Source of the DNA: Pelomonas sp041914785
GTDB taxonomy: Bacteria > Pseudomonadota > Gammaproteobacteria > Burkholderiales > Burkholderiaceae_C
Assembly (NCBI GenBank): GCA_041914785.1
Contig: JAYSCT010000079.1
Location: 1 to 22,190, forward strand
Reading direction: 5' to 3'
Length of the DNA: 22,190 nucleotides
In this document: piece after piece, positions 15,639 to 22,190 of the stretch
Numbering within the stretch: position 1 is the stretch's first letter
Layout: the number at the start of each line of letters is the position of its first letter
The notes under the pieces: generated by a model
The model's database searches: none
What the model saw: only the letters and a program-made list of their open reading frames with translations
Told to the model about the DNA's origin: nothing
Program-made: the position numbers and the translations under genes

Positions 15639-16277
15639 ATGACCGCGATGAAGTTGATCGGTTCGCTCACCAGCCCTTACGTGCGCAAGGTGCGCATCGT
15701 GATGGCCGAGAAGAAGCTCGACTACCAGCTGGTGCTCGAAGACGTCTGGGGCAGCGACGCCATCCTGAAGATGAACCCGCTGGGCAAGGTGCCCTGCCTG
15801 GTCATGGAAGGCCAGGACTCCATCACCGGCGCGGTGTTCGACTCGCGCGTCATCGTCGAGTACGTGGACACGCTGTCGCCGGTGGGCAAGCTCATCCCCG
15901 AGCGCGGCCGCGAGCGCTGCGAGGTGCGCACCTGGGAAGCGCTGGCCGACGGCATCATGGACGCCGGCGTGCTGGCCCGCATGGAGCGCACCTGGGCCCA
16001 CCGCACCGCCGAGCAGCGCAGCCCGGCCTGGATAGACCGCCAACTGGGCAAGGTCAACGCCGCGCTGGCCGCGATGAGCCAGGGCCTGGGCGACAAGGCC
16101 TGGTGCTCCGGCAACCACTTCTCGCTGGCCGACATCTCGGTGGGCTGCGCGCTGGGCTGGCTGGAGTTCCGCTTCCCGGACATCGCCTGGCGCGACGACT
16201 ACCCCAACCTGGCGCGCCACATGGACAAGCTGTCCCAGCGCCAAAGCTTCATCGACACGGTGCCGGTCGCGGGCTGA
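15639..16277 (+). CDS. Glutathione S-transferase family protein (YibF-like)
   Basis: This is a cytoplasmic protein of 212 residues. The N-terminal thioredoxin-like domain has KLIGSLTSPYVRKVRIVMAEKK with the Ser/Pro-containing active-site turn (SPYVRK). LGKVPCLV carries the cis-proline loop, and the segment around FDSRVIVEYVD holds the glutathione gamma-glutamyl-binding Ser/Arg position of this subfamily. The helical C-terminal domain (about 90-205) includes FSLADISVGCALGWLEFRFP, the usual N-capping motif. The sequence resembles E. coli YibF. Two in-frame ATGs (15639 and 15648) are possible; the first is used. The natural substrate cannot be inferred. It is a single gene, divergent from yjgN and converging on the response-regulator-like gene. 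Confidence 0.9.
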   Translation: MTAMKLIGSLTSPYVRKVRIVMAEKKLDYQLVLEDVWGSDAILKMNPLGKVPCLVMEGQDSITGAVFDSRVIVEYVDTLSPVGKLIPERGRERCEVRTWEALADGIMDAGVLARMERTWAHRTAEQRSPAWIDRQLGKVNAALAAMSQGLGDKAWCSGNHFSLADISVGCALGWLEFRFPDIAWRDDYPNLARHMDKLSQRQSFIDTVPVAG

Positions 16278-16281
16278 GCGG

Positions 16282-16298
16282 CCGGGCCCGGCGCCCGG
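16282..16298. terminator. GC hairpin between convergent genes
   Basis: CCGGGC (16282-16287) / GCCCGG (16293-16298) with a five-base loop lies between the GST stop and the stop of the response-regulator-like gene, a gap of only 21 bases. There is no T run. It may serve as a weak bidirectional terminator or transcription barrier. Confidence 0.35.
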
Positions 16299-16946
16299 TC
16301 AGGCGATCAGCAGTTCGCGCGAGCGGACGTGCAGCAGCCGCACCAGGCGCCAGATGCGCCCCTCGATGTCGGCGACCTGCTGCTTCCACAGCGTCGCGAT
16401 CTCGGCCAGCAACAGCCCTTGCGCCAGCAGCGTCAGCAGGTGGCGGGTGGACTGGTCGATCTGCCGGCCGGCGGGCGTGGCGTCCAGCGCCGCAGCGGCC
16501 TGGCGGGCCAGCGCCAGCGGGCTGCGCTCGATGCCGAACGCCGCCAGCGCCTGTCGCGCCAGCTGCGGGCTGAGCATCGCGCGGCGCCCATGCAGGCGCT
16601 TGAGCGCCTCCACCAGCCCGGCGCCGCTGCCGTCGTCCACGTGGTACGCGTTGGCACCGGCGCTCAACGCGGCGAACAGCTGCAGGTCGTCGGCCGTGGG
16701 CGTCAGCAGCAGCAGCTGCGGCCGCACCGGCAGGCGGCCCAGCTCATGGGCCACGCGCATCGCATGGCTGTCGGTCAGGCGCAGGTCGCAGGCGACGATG
16801 TCGGGCGCCAGCGAGACCAGTTCACCCAGCGCGTCGCCCAGCACCGAGTTGCTGCCGGCCAGCGCCACGCCATCCGCGCTCAGCAGCAGCGAGCGCGTGC
16901 GCTGCAGGGTGGGCTCGCTGAGGCGGAGGAGATAGACGGAAACCAT
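16299..16946 (-). CDS. Degenerate NarL/FixJ-type response regulator (pseudo-receiver plus LuxR-like HTH)
   Basis: The protein has 215 residues. The first about 120 residues follow the receiver pattern: Asp54 in VACDLRLTD sits where the phospho-acceptor belongs, and LLLLTPTADD gives the conserved Thr. However, the acidic pair after strand 1 is replaced (VYLLRLSEP), and the strand-5 lysine is replaced by valine (NAYHVDD). The C-terminal about 60 residues (STRHLLTLLAQGLLLAEIATLW... then RLVRLLHVRSRELLIA) align with a LuxR/GerE helix-turn-helix but lack the usual LTPRE start. It is probably a DNA-binding or protein-binding regulator that works without normal phosphorylation, or one in decay. No kinase gene is adjacent. 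The ATG at 16946 is followed by typical first-strand residues; the ribosome site is weak. Confidence 0.7.
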   Translation of the reverse strand: MVSVYLLRLSEPTLQRTRSLLLSADGVALAGSNSVLGDALGELVSLAPDIVACDLRLTDSHAMRVAHELGRLPVRPQLLLLTPTADDLQLFAALSAGANAYHVDDGSGAGLVEALKRLHGRRAMLSPQLARQALAAFGIERSPLALARQAAAALDATPAGRQIDQSTRHLLTLLAQGLLLAEIATLWKQQVADIEGRIWRLVRLLHVRSRELLIA

Positions 16947-16965
16947 GTAACTGCCAGGGAATCGC

Positions 16966-16984
16966 CGCGCATTGTGCGCGTTTT
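16966..16984. promoter_or_regulatory. Dyad upstream of the response-regulator-like gene
   Basis: CGCGCA (16966-16971) and TGCGCG (16975-16980) are perfect inverted arms with a three-base spacer, followed on the plus strand by TTTT. It lies 20-34 bases before the regulator ATG. It could be an operator, for example for self-regulation, or a short plus-strand terminator. Confidence 0.25.
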
Positions 16985-17040
16985 GCCCCTCACCCCCCTA
17001 ATTTGCAGCCACATTCCCCCTCGTCCGGGCGGCACCCGAA

Positions 17041-18693
17041 TCAGGGTGAGCGCTGGATGTTGCCCTGGGGCGCAAAGCTGTGCGCGCTGGCCAGCGGCCA
17101 GTAGAGGCGGAAGGTGTTGTGCGGCAGTTCGCCGCGCAGGATGGCGCCGGGCTCGACGAAGGGCAGCAGGTTGGCCAGCAGCTTGACCTCGTGCTTGTCC
17201 AGCCGGTGCACGATGTGCTGGGCCGTGATCTCCTGCGGGTGGCACAGGCCGGCGGCTTCCACCAGCTCCTTCAGCGCCTTCAGCGTGTTCTGGTGGAAAT
17301 TGGCGACGCGCTGGGCCTTGTCGGGCACGACGATGGCGCGCTGGCGCTGCGGGTCCTGCGTCGTCACGCCGGTGGGGCAGTGCCCGGTGTGGCAGGCCTG
17401 GGCCTGGATGCAACCCAGCGCGAACATGAAGCCGCGGCCCGAGTTGCACCAGTCGGCACCCAGCGCCATCAACCGCACGATGTCGAAGGCACTGGTGACC
17501 TTGCCGGCGCAGCCGATCTTGATCTTGTCGCGCAGGTTCAGGCCCACCAGCGTGTTGTGGATGAGCAGCAGCCCCTCCTGCAGCGGCGCGCCGACGTAGT
17601 TGGTGAACTCCAGCGGCGCCGCGCCGGTGCCGCCCTCGGCGCCGTCGACGACGATGAAGTCGGGCGTGATGCCGGTCTCCAGCATGGCCTTGGCCAGCGC
17701 GAACCATTCCCAAGGGTGGCCGATGCACAGCTTGAAGCCGGTGGGCTTGCCACCGGACAGCGTGCGCAGCTGCTCGATGAACCGCATCATCTCCACCGGC
17801 GTGGAGAACGCGCTGTGGCGGGCCGGCGAGATGCAGTCCACGCCAATGGGCACGCCGCGCGCGGCGGCGATCTCGGCCGTGACCTTGGGGCCCGGCAGCA
17901 CGCCGCCATGGCCTGGCTTGGCGCCCTGGCTGAGCTTGAGCTCGATCATCTTGACCTGCGGGTCCACGGCCGCGGCCTGGAACTTCTCGGTGCTGAACGA
18001 GCCGTCGTCGTTGCGGCAGCCGAAATAACCCGAGCCGATCTCCCAGATCAGGTCGCCACCGTGCTGGCGGTGGTGCACGCTGATGGAGCCCTCGCCGGTG
18101 TCGTGCGCGAAGCCGCCCAGCTTCGCGCCGCGGTTCAGCGCCAGGATGGCGTTGGCCGACAGCGCGCCGAAGCTCATCGCCGAGATGTTGAACACGCTGG
18201 CCGAATAGGGCTGCGCGCGGCCCGCCCCGATCGTGATGCGGAAGTCGTGGCTCGTGAGATGCGTCGGTGCCAGCGAGTGGTTGATCCACTCGTAGCCTCG
18301 CACGCCGACGTCCAGCTGCGTGCCGAAGGGGCGCTGGTCGGGGTCGCCCTTGGCGCGCTGGTAGACGATGGAGCGCTGCGCGCGCGAGAACGGCGCGGCG
18401 TCGGTGTCGCCCTCCAGGAAGTATTGGCGGATCTCGGGCCGGATGAACTCCAGCAGGAAGCGCAGGTGCCCGATGACAGGATAGTTGCGCAGGATGGAGT
18501 GGCGCGTCTGGCGCACGTCGCGCAGGCCCAGCAGCGACAGCGCCAGGAACAACAGCATGAGCAGGCCGTCCGTCAGGCCGCCCATCCAGCGGATGGCGAA
18601 GAACAACGCCAGCAGGCCGCACAGCACCCAGGTGGCATAGCGCAACGGGAAGTGCTGGTTGAGGCGGCGCGTCCAACCGGGCCAAGCAAGCAT
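17041..18693 (-). CDS. Membrane-anchored FMN-binding glutamate-synthase-like protein
   Basis: The protein has 550 residues. Two hydrophobic segments lie near the N-terminus (about 21-58; ATWVLCGLLALFFAIRWMGG, then LLMLLFLALSLLGL). A GltB central/FMN-binding barrel (about 130-480) follows, with SAMSFGALSANAI, HDTGEGSISVHH, SQGAKPGHGG and DGAEGGTGAAP, the FMN and 2-oxoglutarate site motifs. Cys428, Cys434 and Cys439 (CIQAQACHTGHC) match the 3Fe-4S cluster pattern of glutamate synthase. The glutaminase domain and the C-terminal GXGXG domain are missing, as in the stand-alone family found in many proteobacteria, so it is not a complete GltB. Its physiological reaction is unknown. I chose ATG 18693 because GAGGA lies seven bases upstream; a TTG at 18708 is less likely. 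It diverges from sppA across 84 bases. Confidence 0.9.
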   Translation of the reverse strand: MLAWPGWTRRLNQHFPLRYATWVLCGLLALFFAIRWMGGLTDGLLMLLFLALSLLGLRDVRQTRHSILRNYPVIGHLRFLLEFIRPEIRQYFLEGDTDAAPFSRAQRSIVYQRAKGDPDQRPFGTQLDVGVRGYEWINHSLAPTHLTSHDFRITIGAGRAQPYSASVFNISAMSFGALSANAILALNRGAKLGGFAHDTGEGSISVHHRQHGGDLIWEIGSGYFGCRNDDGSFSTEKFQAAAVDPQVKMIELKLSQGAKPGHGGVLPGPKVTAEIAAARGVPIGVDCISPARHSAFSTPVEMMRFIEQLRTLSGGKPTGFKLCIGHPWEWFALAKAMLETGITPDFIVVDGAEGGTGAAPLEFTNYVGAPLQEGLLLIHNTLVGLNLRDKIKIGCAGKVTSAFDIVRLMALGADWCNSGRGFMFALGCIQAQACHTGHCPTGVTTQDPQRQRAIVVPDKAQRVANFHQNTLKALKELVEAAGLCHPQEITAQHIVHRLDKHEVKLLANLLPFVEPGAILRGELPHNTFRLYWPLASAHSFAPQGNIQRSP

Positions 18694-18777
18694 GAGGGGT
18701 CCTCGCAACCGTGACCGACGGATGCTAAGGCCGCCGGCCTACACAATCGGCGGGCGTCAACCCTCAGGATCGCGTCG

Positions 18778-20658
18778 ATGAAGTCCCTGTTCTCCAAGCT
18801 CGGCTGGCTGTTCTCCAAGGCCTGGTGGCTGCTCGACGGCACGCGCCGCGCGCTGATGAACCTGGTCGTGCTGCTGCTGATCGTCATCGTCGTGACGGCA
18901 CTGCTGACGCGCGGGCCGAAGCCGCTCGCCGAGAAGACGACGCTGGTCGTGAAGCTGGACGGCAACCTCGTCGAGCAGTTCTCCGGCAGCCCGCGCCAGC
19001 AGCTGATGGCGCAGGCGCAGGGCCAGAGCGTGCCGCACCAGACGCGGCTGCGCGACGTGCTCGCCGTGCTGGACCAGGCCGCGCGCGACCCGCAGGTGGG
19101 CGCCGTGCTGCTGGACGTGGAAGGCCTGCAGGGCGCCGGCCTGGCCGGCCTGCACGAGGTGGCGGCCGCGCTGCAGCGCTTCAAGCGCAGCGGCAAGCCG
19201 GTGCTGGCCTATGCCGACAACTACAGCCAGCGTGGCTACTTCCTGGCGGCGCAGGCCAACGAGGTCTACCTGCACCCCATGGGCATGGTGATGCTGGAAG
19301 GCTTCGGCCGCTACCGCACCTACTACAAGGACGCGCTGGACCGCGTGGGCGTGACGCCGCACGTCATCAAGGCCGGCACGTACAAGAACTTCGCCGAGAC
19401 CTACACCGCCACCGGCCCCAGCCCGGCGACGCAGGAGGCGGAAGGCCTGGTCTACGGCGAGCTGTGGAGCGGCTTCACCGGCGCCATCGAGACGGCCCGC
19501 AAGCTGGAGGCCGGCAGCATCGCCCAGGGCATCGCCGAGCTGCCGCAGCGCCTGGCCGACGTGCAGGGCGACACGGCCCAGCTGGCGCTCAAGGCCAAGC
19601 TGGTGGACGGCCTGAAGACGCGCGACCAGATGCGCGAGCTGCTGATCGCCAAGGGCGCGAAGGACGAGCCGAGCAAGAGCTTCCGCCAGGTGCAGCTGGG
19701 CGAGTACCTGGCGCATGTGAAGGACGCCGGCGCGCCGACGACGCTGAAGCCCGGCGTGGGCATCGTCGTGGCCGAGGGCGAGATCGTGGACGGCGACGCC
19801 GGCCCGGGCCGCATCGGCGGCGATTCCACGGCGCGCCTGATCCGCAAGGCGCGCGAGGATGACGCGATCAAGGCCGTCGTGCTGCGCGTGAATTCGCCGG
19901 GCGGCAGTGCGTTCGCGTCCGAGATCGTGCGCCGCGAGCTGGAGCTGACGCGCGCGGCGGGCAAGCCGGTCGTCGTGTCCATGGGCGACGTGGCGGCCTC
20001 GGGCGGCTACTGGATCGCCACCAGCAGCGACGCCGTCATCGCCGACGCCGGCACCATCACCGGCAGCATCGGCGTGTTCGGCATGCTGCCGACGGCCGAG
20101 AAGCTGCTGGACAAGCTGTCGCTGCACACCGGCGGCGTGACGACCAGCTGGCTGGCCGGCGGCTACGACGTGCGCCGCCCGCTGGACCCGCGCATGCAGG
20201 CCGCCGTGCAGTCGGGCATCGACCACATCTACGCCCGCTTCACCGGCCTGGCCGCCGAGGCCCGCAAGACGACGCCGGAGAAGATCGACGCGGTGGCGCA
20301 GGGCCGCATCTGGACCGGCGCGCAGGCCAAGGAGCGCGGCCTCGTCGACCGGCTGGGCAGCCTGGACGATGCCGTGCAGACGGCCGTGAAGCTGGCCAAG
20401 CTGGAGGTCAAGGACGGCGACAAGCCGCGCCTGGCCTACGTGGAGCGCGACCTCAGCCGCAGCGAGCGGCTGCTGGCGTCGCTGGGCGACGTGATGGCGC
20501 CCCCGCTGGCGCAGGCCGTTGGGCAGGCGCTGGGGCTGGACGCGTTGCCGGCGCCGGTCATCGAGGAGCTGGCCACGCTGCGCGAGCTGGCCAAACTGTC
20601 AGCGCAGGGCAAGTGGGAGCGCGCGGCGGTGGTGCACTGCCTGTGCGCGGCGCCCTGA
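18778..20658 (+). CDS. sppA: Signal peptide peptidase SppA, 67-kDa type
   Basis: This is an inner-membrane serine peptidase of 626 residues that digests cleaved signal peptides in the membrane and periplasm. One N-terminal membrane segment (about 28-44, LVVLLLIVIVVTALL) precedes two tandem S49 domains, as in the long E. coli form. The catalytic Lys/Ser dyad is split between halves: Lys203 (KAGTYKNFAE) in the first and Ser408 (GDVAASGGYW) in the second. RVNSPGGSAFASE and AGTITGSIGVFGM flank the active site. The ATG at 18778 has AGGAT eight bases upstream. The last about 30 residues (after LAKLSAQGKW) extend past the usual domain and end in CLCAAP. It ends 22 bases from the convergent GST stop, with a small GCCTGC/GCAGGC hairpin (20662-20676) between. 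Confidence 0.95.
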   Translation: MKSLFSKLGWLFSKAWWLLDGTRRALMNLVVLLLIVIVVTALLTRGPKPLAEKTTLVVKLDGNLVEQFSGSPRQQLMAQAQGQSVPHQTRLRDVLAVLDQAARDPQVGAVLLDVEGLQGAGLAGLHEVAAALQRFKRSGKPVLAYADNYSQRGYFLAAQANEVYLHPMGMVMLEGFGRYRTYYKDALDRVGVTPHVIKAGTYKNFAETYTATGPSPATQEAEGLVYGELWSGFTGAIETARKLEAGSIAQGIAELPQRLADVQGDTAQLALKAKLVDGLKTRDQMRELLIAKGAKDEPSKSFRQVQLGEYLAHVKDAGAPTTLKPGVGIVVAEGEIVDGDAGPGRIGGDSTARLIRKAREDDAIKAVVLRVNSPGGSAFASEIVRRELELTRAAGKPVVVSMGDVAASGGYWIATSSDAVIADAGTITGSIGVFGMLPTAEKLLDKLSLHTGGVTTSWLAGGYDVRRPLDPRMQAAVQSGIDHIYARFTGLAAEARKTTPEKIDAVAQGRIWTGAQAKERGLVDRLGSLDDAVQTAVKLAKLEVKDGDKPRLAYVERDLSRSERLLASLGDVMAPPLAQAVGQALGLDALPAPVIEELATLRELAKLSAQGKWERAAVVHCLCAAP

Positions 20659-20680
20659 GGCGCCTGCGCCGCAGGCCGGG

Positions 20681-21307
20681 TCAGTACACCGGGTCGGGCA
20701 GCTGCTCCTTGGCCACCACGCGCTGCGTGGCCGGCCGGTCGAACACACGCTTCAGGTAGGCGCCCAGCGCGGGCCGCGTCTTGGCCGGGTGGGCCTGCAT
20801 GCGCGTCCAGCGGCACAGCATGAAAGCCAGCGGGTCGACAGCCGTGTACTCGCTGCCCAGGAACCAGTCGCCGCCGTGGCGGGCCAGGTGGGCATCCATC
20901 TGGTCCAGCATGGGCGCCACCTGCGCCTCGGCACGGGCCTTCACCTCGGCGGCGTCGGTGGCCATGCGGTCGGGGTAGAAGTAGTGGATCAGCATGGCCT
21001 GCAGCGTGTTGGTCAGCCACACCATCCACTTGTAGTACTCGGCCCGCTCGGGCGTGCCGGTCGCCGGCGCGAAGCCTGGGTGGCAGTCCGCCAGGTGCAT
21101 CAGGATGGCGGCGGTCTCGTACAGCACCAGGTCGCCATCCACCAGCGTCGGGATCAGGCCGTTGGGGTTGAGCTTCAGGTAGGCCGGCGACTTGTGCTCG
21201 TTGTTGGCGCGGTCCACGACGCGCAGCGTGAACGGGACGCCCATTTCCTCCAGCAGGATGTGCGGGGCGAAGCTGGCGTTGCTGGGGAAGTAGTGCAGTT
21301 CGATCAT
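20681..21307 (-). CDS. Glutathione S-transferase family protein
   Basis: This is a cytoplasmic protein of 208 residues. In the N-terminal thioredoxin-fold domain, ELHYFPSNASFAPHILLEEMGVPF carries a Ser-rich active-site turn (SNASFAPH) typical of beta-class-like GSTs. The segment LKLNPNGLIPTLVDGDLVLYETAAILMHLAD holds the cis-Pro loop and the Glu-Thr glutathione-binding pair. The helical C-terminal domain (about 87-200) has GGDWFLGSEYTAVDPLAFML, the N-cap motif. It is not close to the YibF-like GST at 15639, so the two are not a recent duplication. The substrate is unknown. The ATG at 21307 has a poor ribosome site. It converges with sppA and diverges from the DUF6515-like gene. Confidence 0.92.
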   Translation of the reverse strand: MIELHYFPSNASFAPHILLEEMGVPFTLRVVDRANNEHKSPAYLKLNPNGLIPTLVDGDLVLYETAAILMHLADCHPGFAPATGTPERAEYYKWMVWLTNTLQAMLIHYFYPDRMATDAAEVKARAEAQVAPMLDQMDAHLARHGGDWFLGSEYTAVDPLAFMLCRWTRMQAHPAKTRPALGAYLKRVFDRPATQRVVAKEQLPDPVY

Positions 21308-21430
21308 GGCGGGACAGCGGGGCGACAGGTGAAGCGGCGAACTTTACGTGCCGGCAACGCCGCCGCAGTCCACGCCGGGCAGTCTGGCGACGTTGGCGTT
21401 TCTCCTTCCCGACTCCCTGACGCGACGATC

Positions 21431-22060
21431 ATGAAGGTTCTCTCCTCCCCCTCCCTCGCGCTGCTGGCGCTGTGCGCCGCGCTGGCCGCCCCGGCGGCTC
21501 ACGCCGATGTGCGCGTGCGGGCCAACATCGGCATGGTGTTCGACAGCCGCTACCACCACGACCACTACTACCCCGCCCCCGGCTACGTGGCGCCGTACGT
21601 GCCGCGCGGCGCCGTCGTCGTGGGCGCGGGCCCGGGGCGCTACTGGTTCCACGGCGGCGTCTGGTACCAGCCCTACGGGCCGCGCTACCGCGTCGTGGCG
21701 CCACCGGTGGGCGTCGTCATCCCGCTGCTGCCGCCGTCGTACGTGACCGTGACGCTGGGCGGCCTGCCGTACTACTACGCCAACGGCGTGTACTACCGCA
21801 CGGTGCCCGAAGGCTACGCCGTCGTCGCGCCGCCGCCGGAGCCGGTCGTCGCCCAGGTGCAGCCCGCGCCTGCCCCACCGCCACCCAAGGCCGATCCCAT
21901 CATCTACCCGCGCAACGGCCAGTCCAACGAGCAGCTGGAGAACGACCGGCGCGACTGCAACCGCTGGGCGACGACGCAGCCCAACGCGCAGGCGGACGCC
22001 AGCGTGTTCAACCGCGCCGTCGAGGCCTGCATGGACGGCCGCGGCTACACGATGAAGTAG
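21431..22060 (+). CDS. Exported DUF6515-like protein, Tyr/Pro/Val-rich
   Basis: The protein has 209 residues. The Sec signal peptide spans about 1-25 (LALLALCAALAAPAAHA, with cleavage before DVRV). A His/Tyr-rich stretch (RYHHDHYYPAPGY) precedes a core with YWFHGGVWYQPYGPRY, then VAPPVGVVIPLLPP and GGLPYYYANGVYYR, the pattern of DUF6515 proteins. A Pro-rich linker (about 136-155) leads to a small C-terminal module (RNGQSNEQLENDRRDCNRWA... ACMDGRGY) with two cysteines that could form a disulphide. It is predicted to be periplasmic or outer-membrane associated; no lipobox is seen. The function is unknown. The ATG at 21431 is set by the signal peptide; the ribosome site is weak. The stop TAG is directly followed by repeat copy B. 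Confidence 0.85.
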   Translation: MKVLSSPSLALLALCAALAAPAAHADVRVRANIGMVFDSRYHHDHYYPAPGYVAPYVPRGAVVVGAGPGRYWFHGGVWYQPYGPRYRVVAPPVGVVIPLLPPSYVTVTLGGLPYYYANGVYYRTVPEGYAVVAPPPEPVVAQVQPAPAPPPPKADPIIYPRNGQSNEQLENDRRDCNRWATTQPNAQADASVFNRAVEACMDGRGYTMK

Positions 22061-22190
22061 TGAGCCCCTCGCCCAGTCACGCCCTGCTGAACGCAGGCGT
22101 GCCTGGTCGGCCCCCCAAGGGGGCGGCAATGCTCACGGGGCGTGCCCCGCTCGCACATCGCCAGACGGGCCGGCTTGGGGCGGCCCGGCG
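22061..22190 (+). repeat. Dispersed structured intergenic repeat, copy B (short form, reaches the window edge)
   Basis: It begins at the base after the DUF6515-like stop codon. Its reverse complement aligns with 3824-4036 through nearly its whole length, lacking only the 82-base inner block of copy A. It shows the same hairpins: a bulged CACGCC/GGCGTG stem-loop with loop TGAAC (about 22079-22102), a C-run/G-run hairpin (about 22111-22124), a stem enclosing GGGGC/GCCCC (about 22125-22167), and CGGGCCG/CGGCCCG near the end (about 22165-22187). There is no T run and no reading frame of note. It may continue past 22190. Confidence 0.8.

Noticed and set aside
15463..15642. 59-codon plus-strand frame ending in an ATGA overlap with the GST start
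   Set aside because: The overlap is suggestive, but the frame runs through a strong terminator and a -10-like box, has no ribosome site, and its composition (Gly/Pro/Ala/Arg) is like non-coding GC-rich sequence.
17080..18714. 544-residue plus-strand frame opposite the glutamate-synthase-like gene
   Set aside because: It has the same antisense shadow character, with no recognisable motifs or ribosome site.
1..22190. CRISPR array, tRNA or rRNA genes, phage or transposon genes
   Set aside because: No regularly spaced short repeats, no cloverleaf or rRNA signatures and no integrase or transposase motifs were found on reading both strands.

Overview
The window is very GC-rich, with strong G/C bias at third codon positions and long antisense shadow frames. 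Gene content and protein style (YibF-like GST, YjgN/DUF898 next to an M48 peptidase, type 2 PyrF, a PAS-rich hybrid kinase, a YXWFXGXWY-type exported protein) suggest a chromosomal segment of a betaproteobacterium of order Burkholderiales, in the Roseateles/Mitsuaria/Rubrivivax neighbourhood. This is judged from sequence style, without a database search. No tRNA, rRNA, transposase, integrase, phage gene or CRISPR array is seen.

Layout: (1) 1-3814, plus strand: the 3' part of a TonB-dependent receptor whose 5' end is missing or rearranged near base 60, a strong terminator, an exported S9 serine peptidase and a second strong terminator. This looks like a peptide uptake and degradation pair. (2) 3824-4036: a structured intergenic repeat; a second copy lies at 22061-22190. 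(3) 4041-11117, minus strand: a tightly packed run transcribed in the order GGDEF/EAL c-di-GMP enzyme, pyrF, hybrid histidine kinase, yhhQ. The first two genes share a base (TGATG), pyrF and the kinase are one base apart, and yhhQ follows after 30 bases. (4) 11189-11698: a GNAT acetyltransferase, divergent from that run. (5) 11753-15447, minus strand: purB, preceded by a separate two-gene unit, yjgN-like then M48 peptidase, overlapping by TGATG. (6) 15448-15638: an intergenic region with an orphan plus-strand terminator, possibly a small RNA. (7) 15639-18693: a GST, a degenerate response regulator, and a membrane-anchored FMN-binding glutamate-synthase-like protein. (8) 18778-22060: sppA, a second GST on the minus strand, and an exported DUF6515-like protein, followed by the second repeat copy running off the window.

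Most of the window is housekeeping or signalling chromosome. The least ordinary items are: the two-copy multi-hairpin repeat, which sits directly after a stop codon in the same orientation both times and shows compensatory base changes; the insertion of an essential pyrimidine gene between two PAS-containing signalling genes with translational coupling; the non-receptor sequence at the start of the receptor gene; the response regulator that lacks key receiver residues; and the orphan terminator upstream of the first GST. I see no clearly new defence or biosynthetic system.
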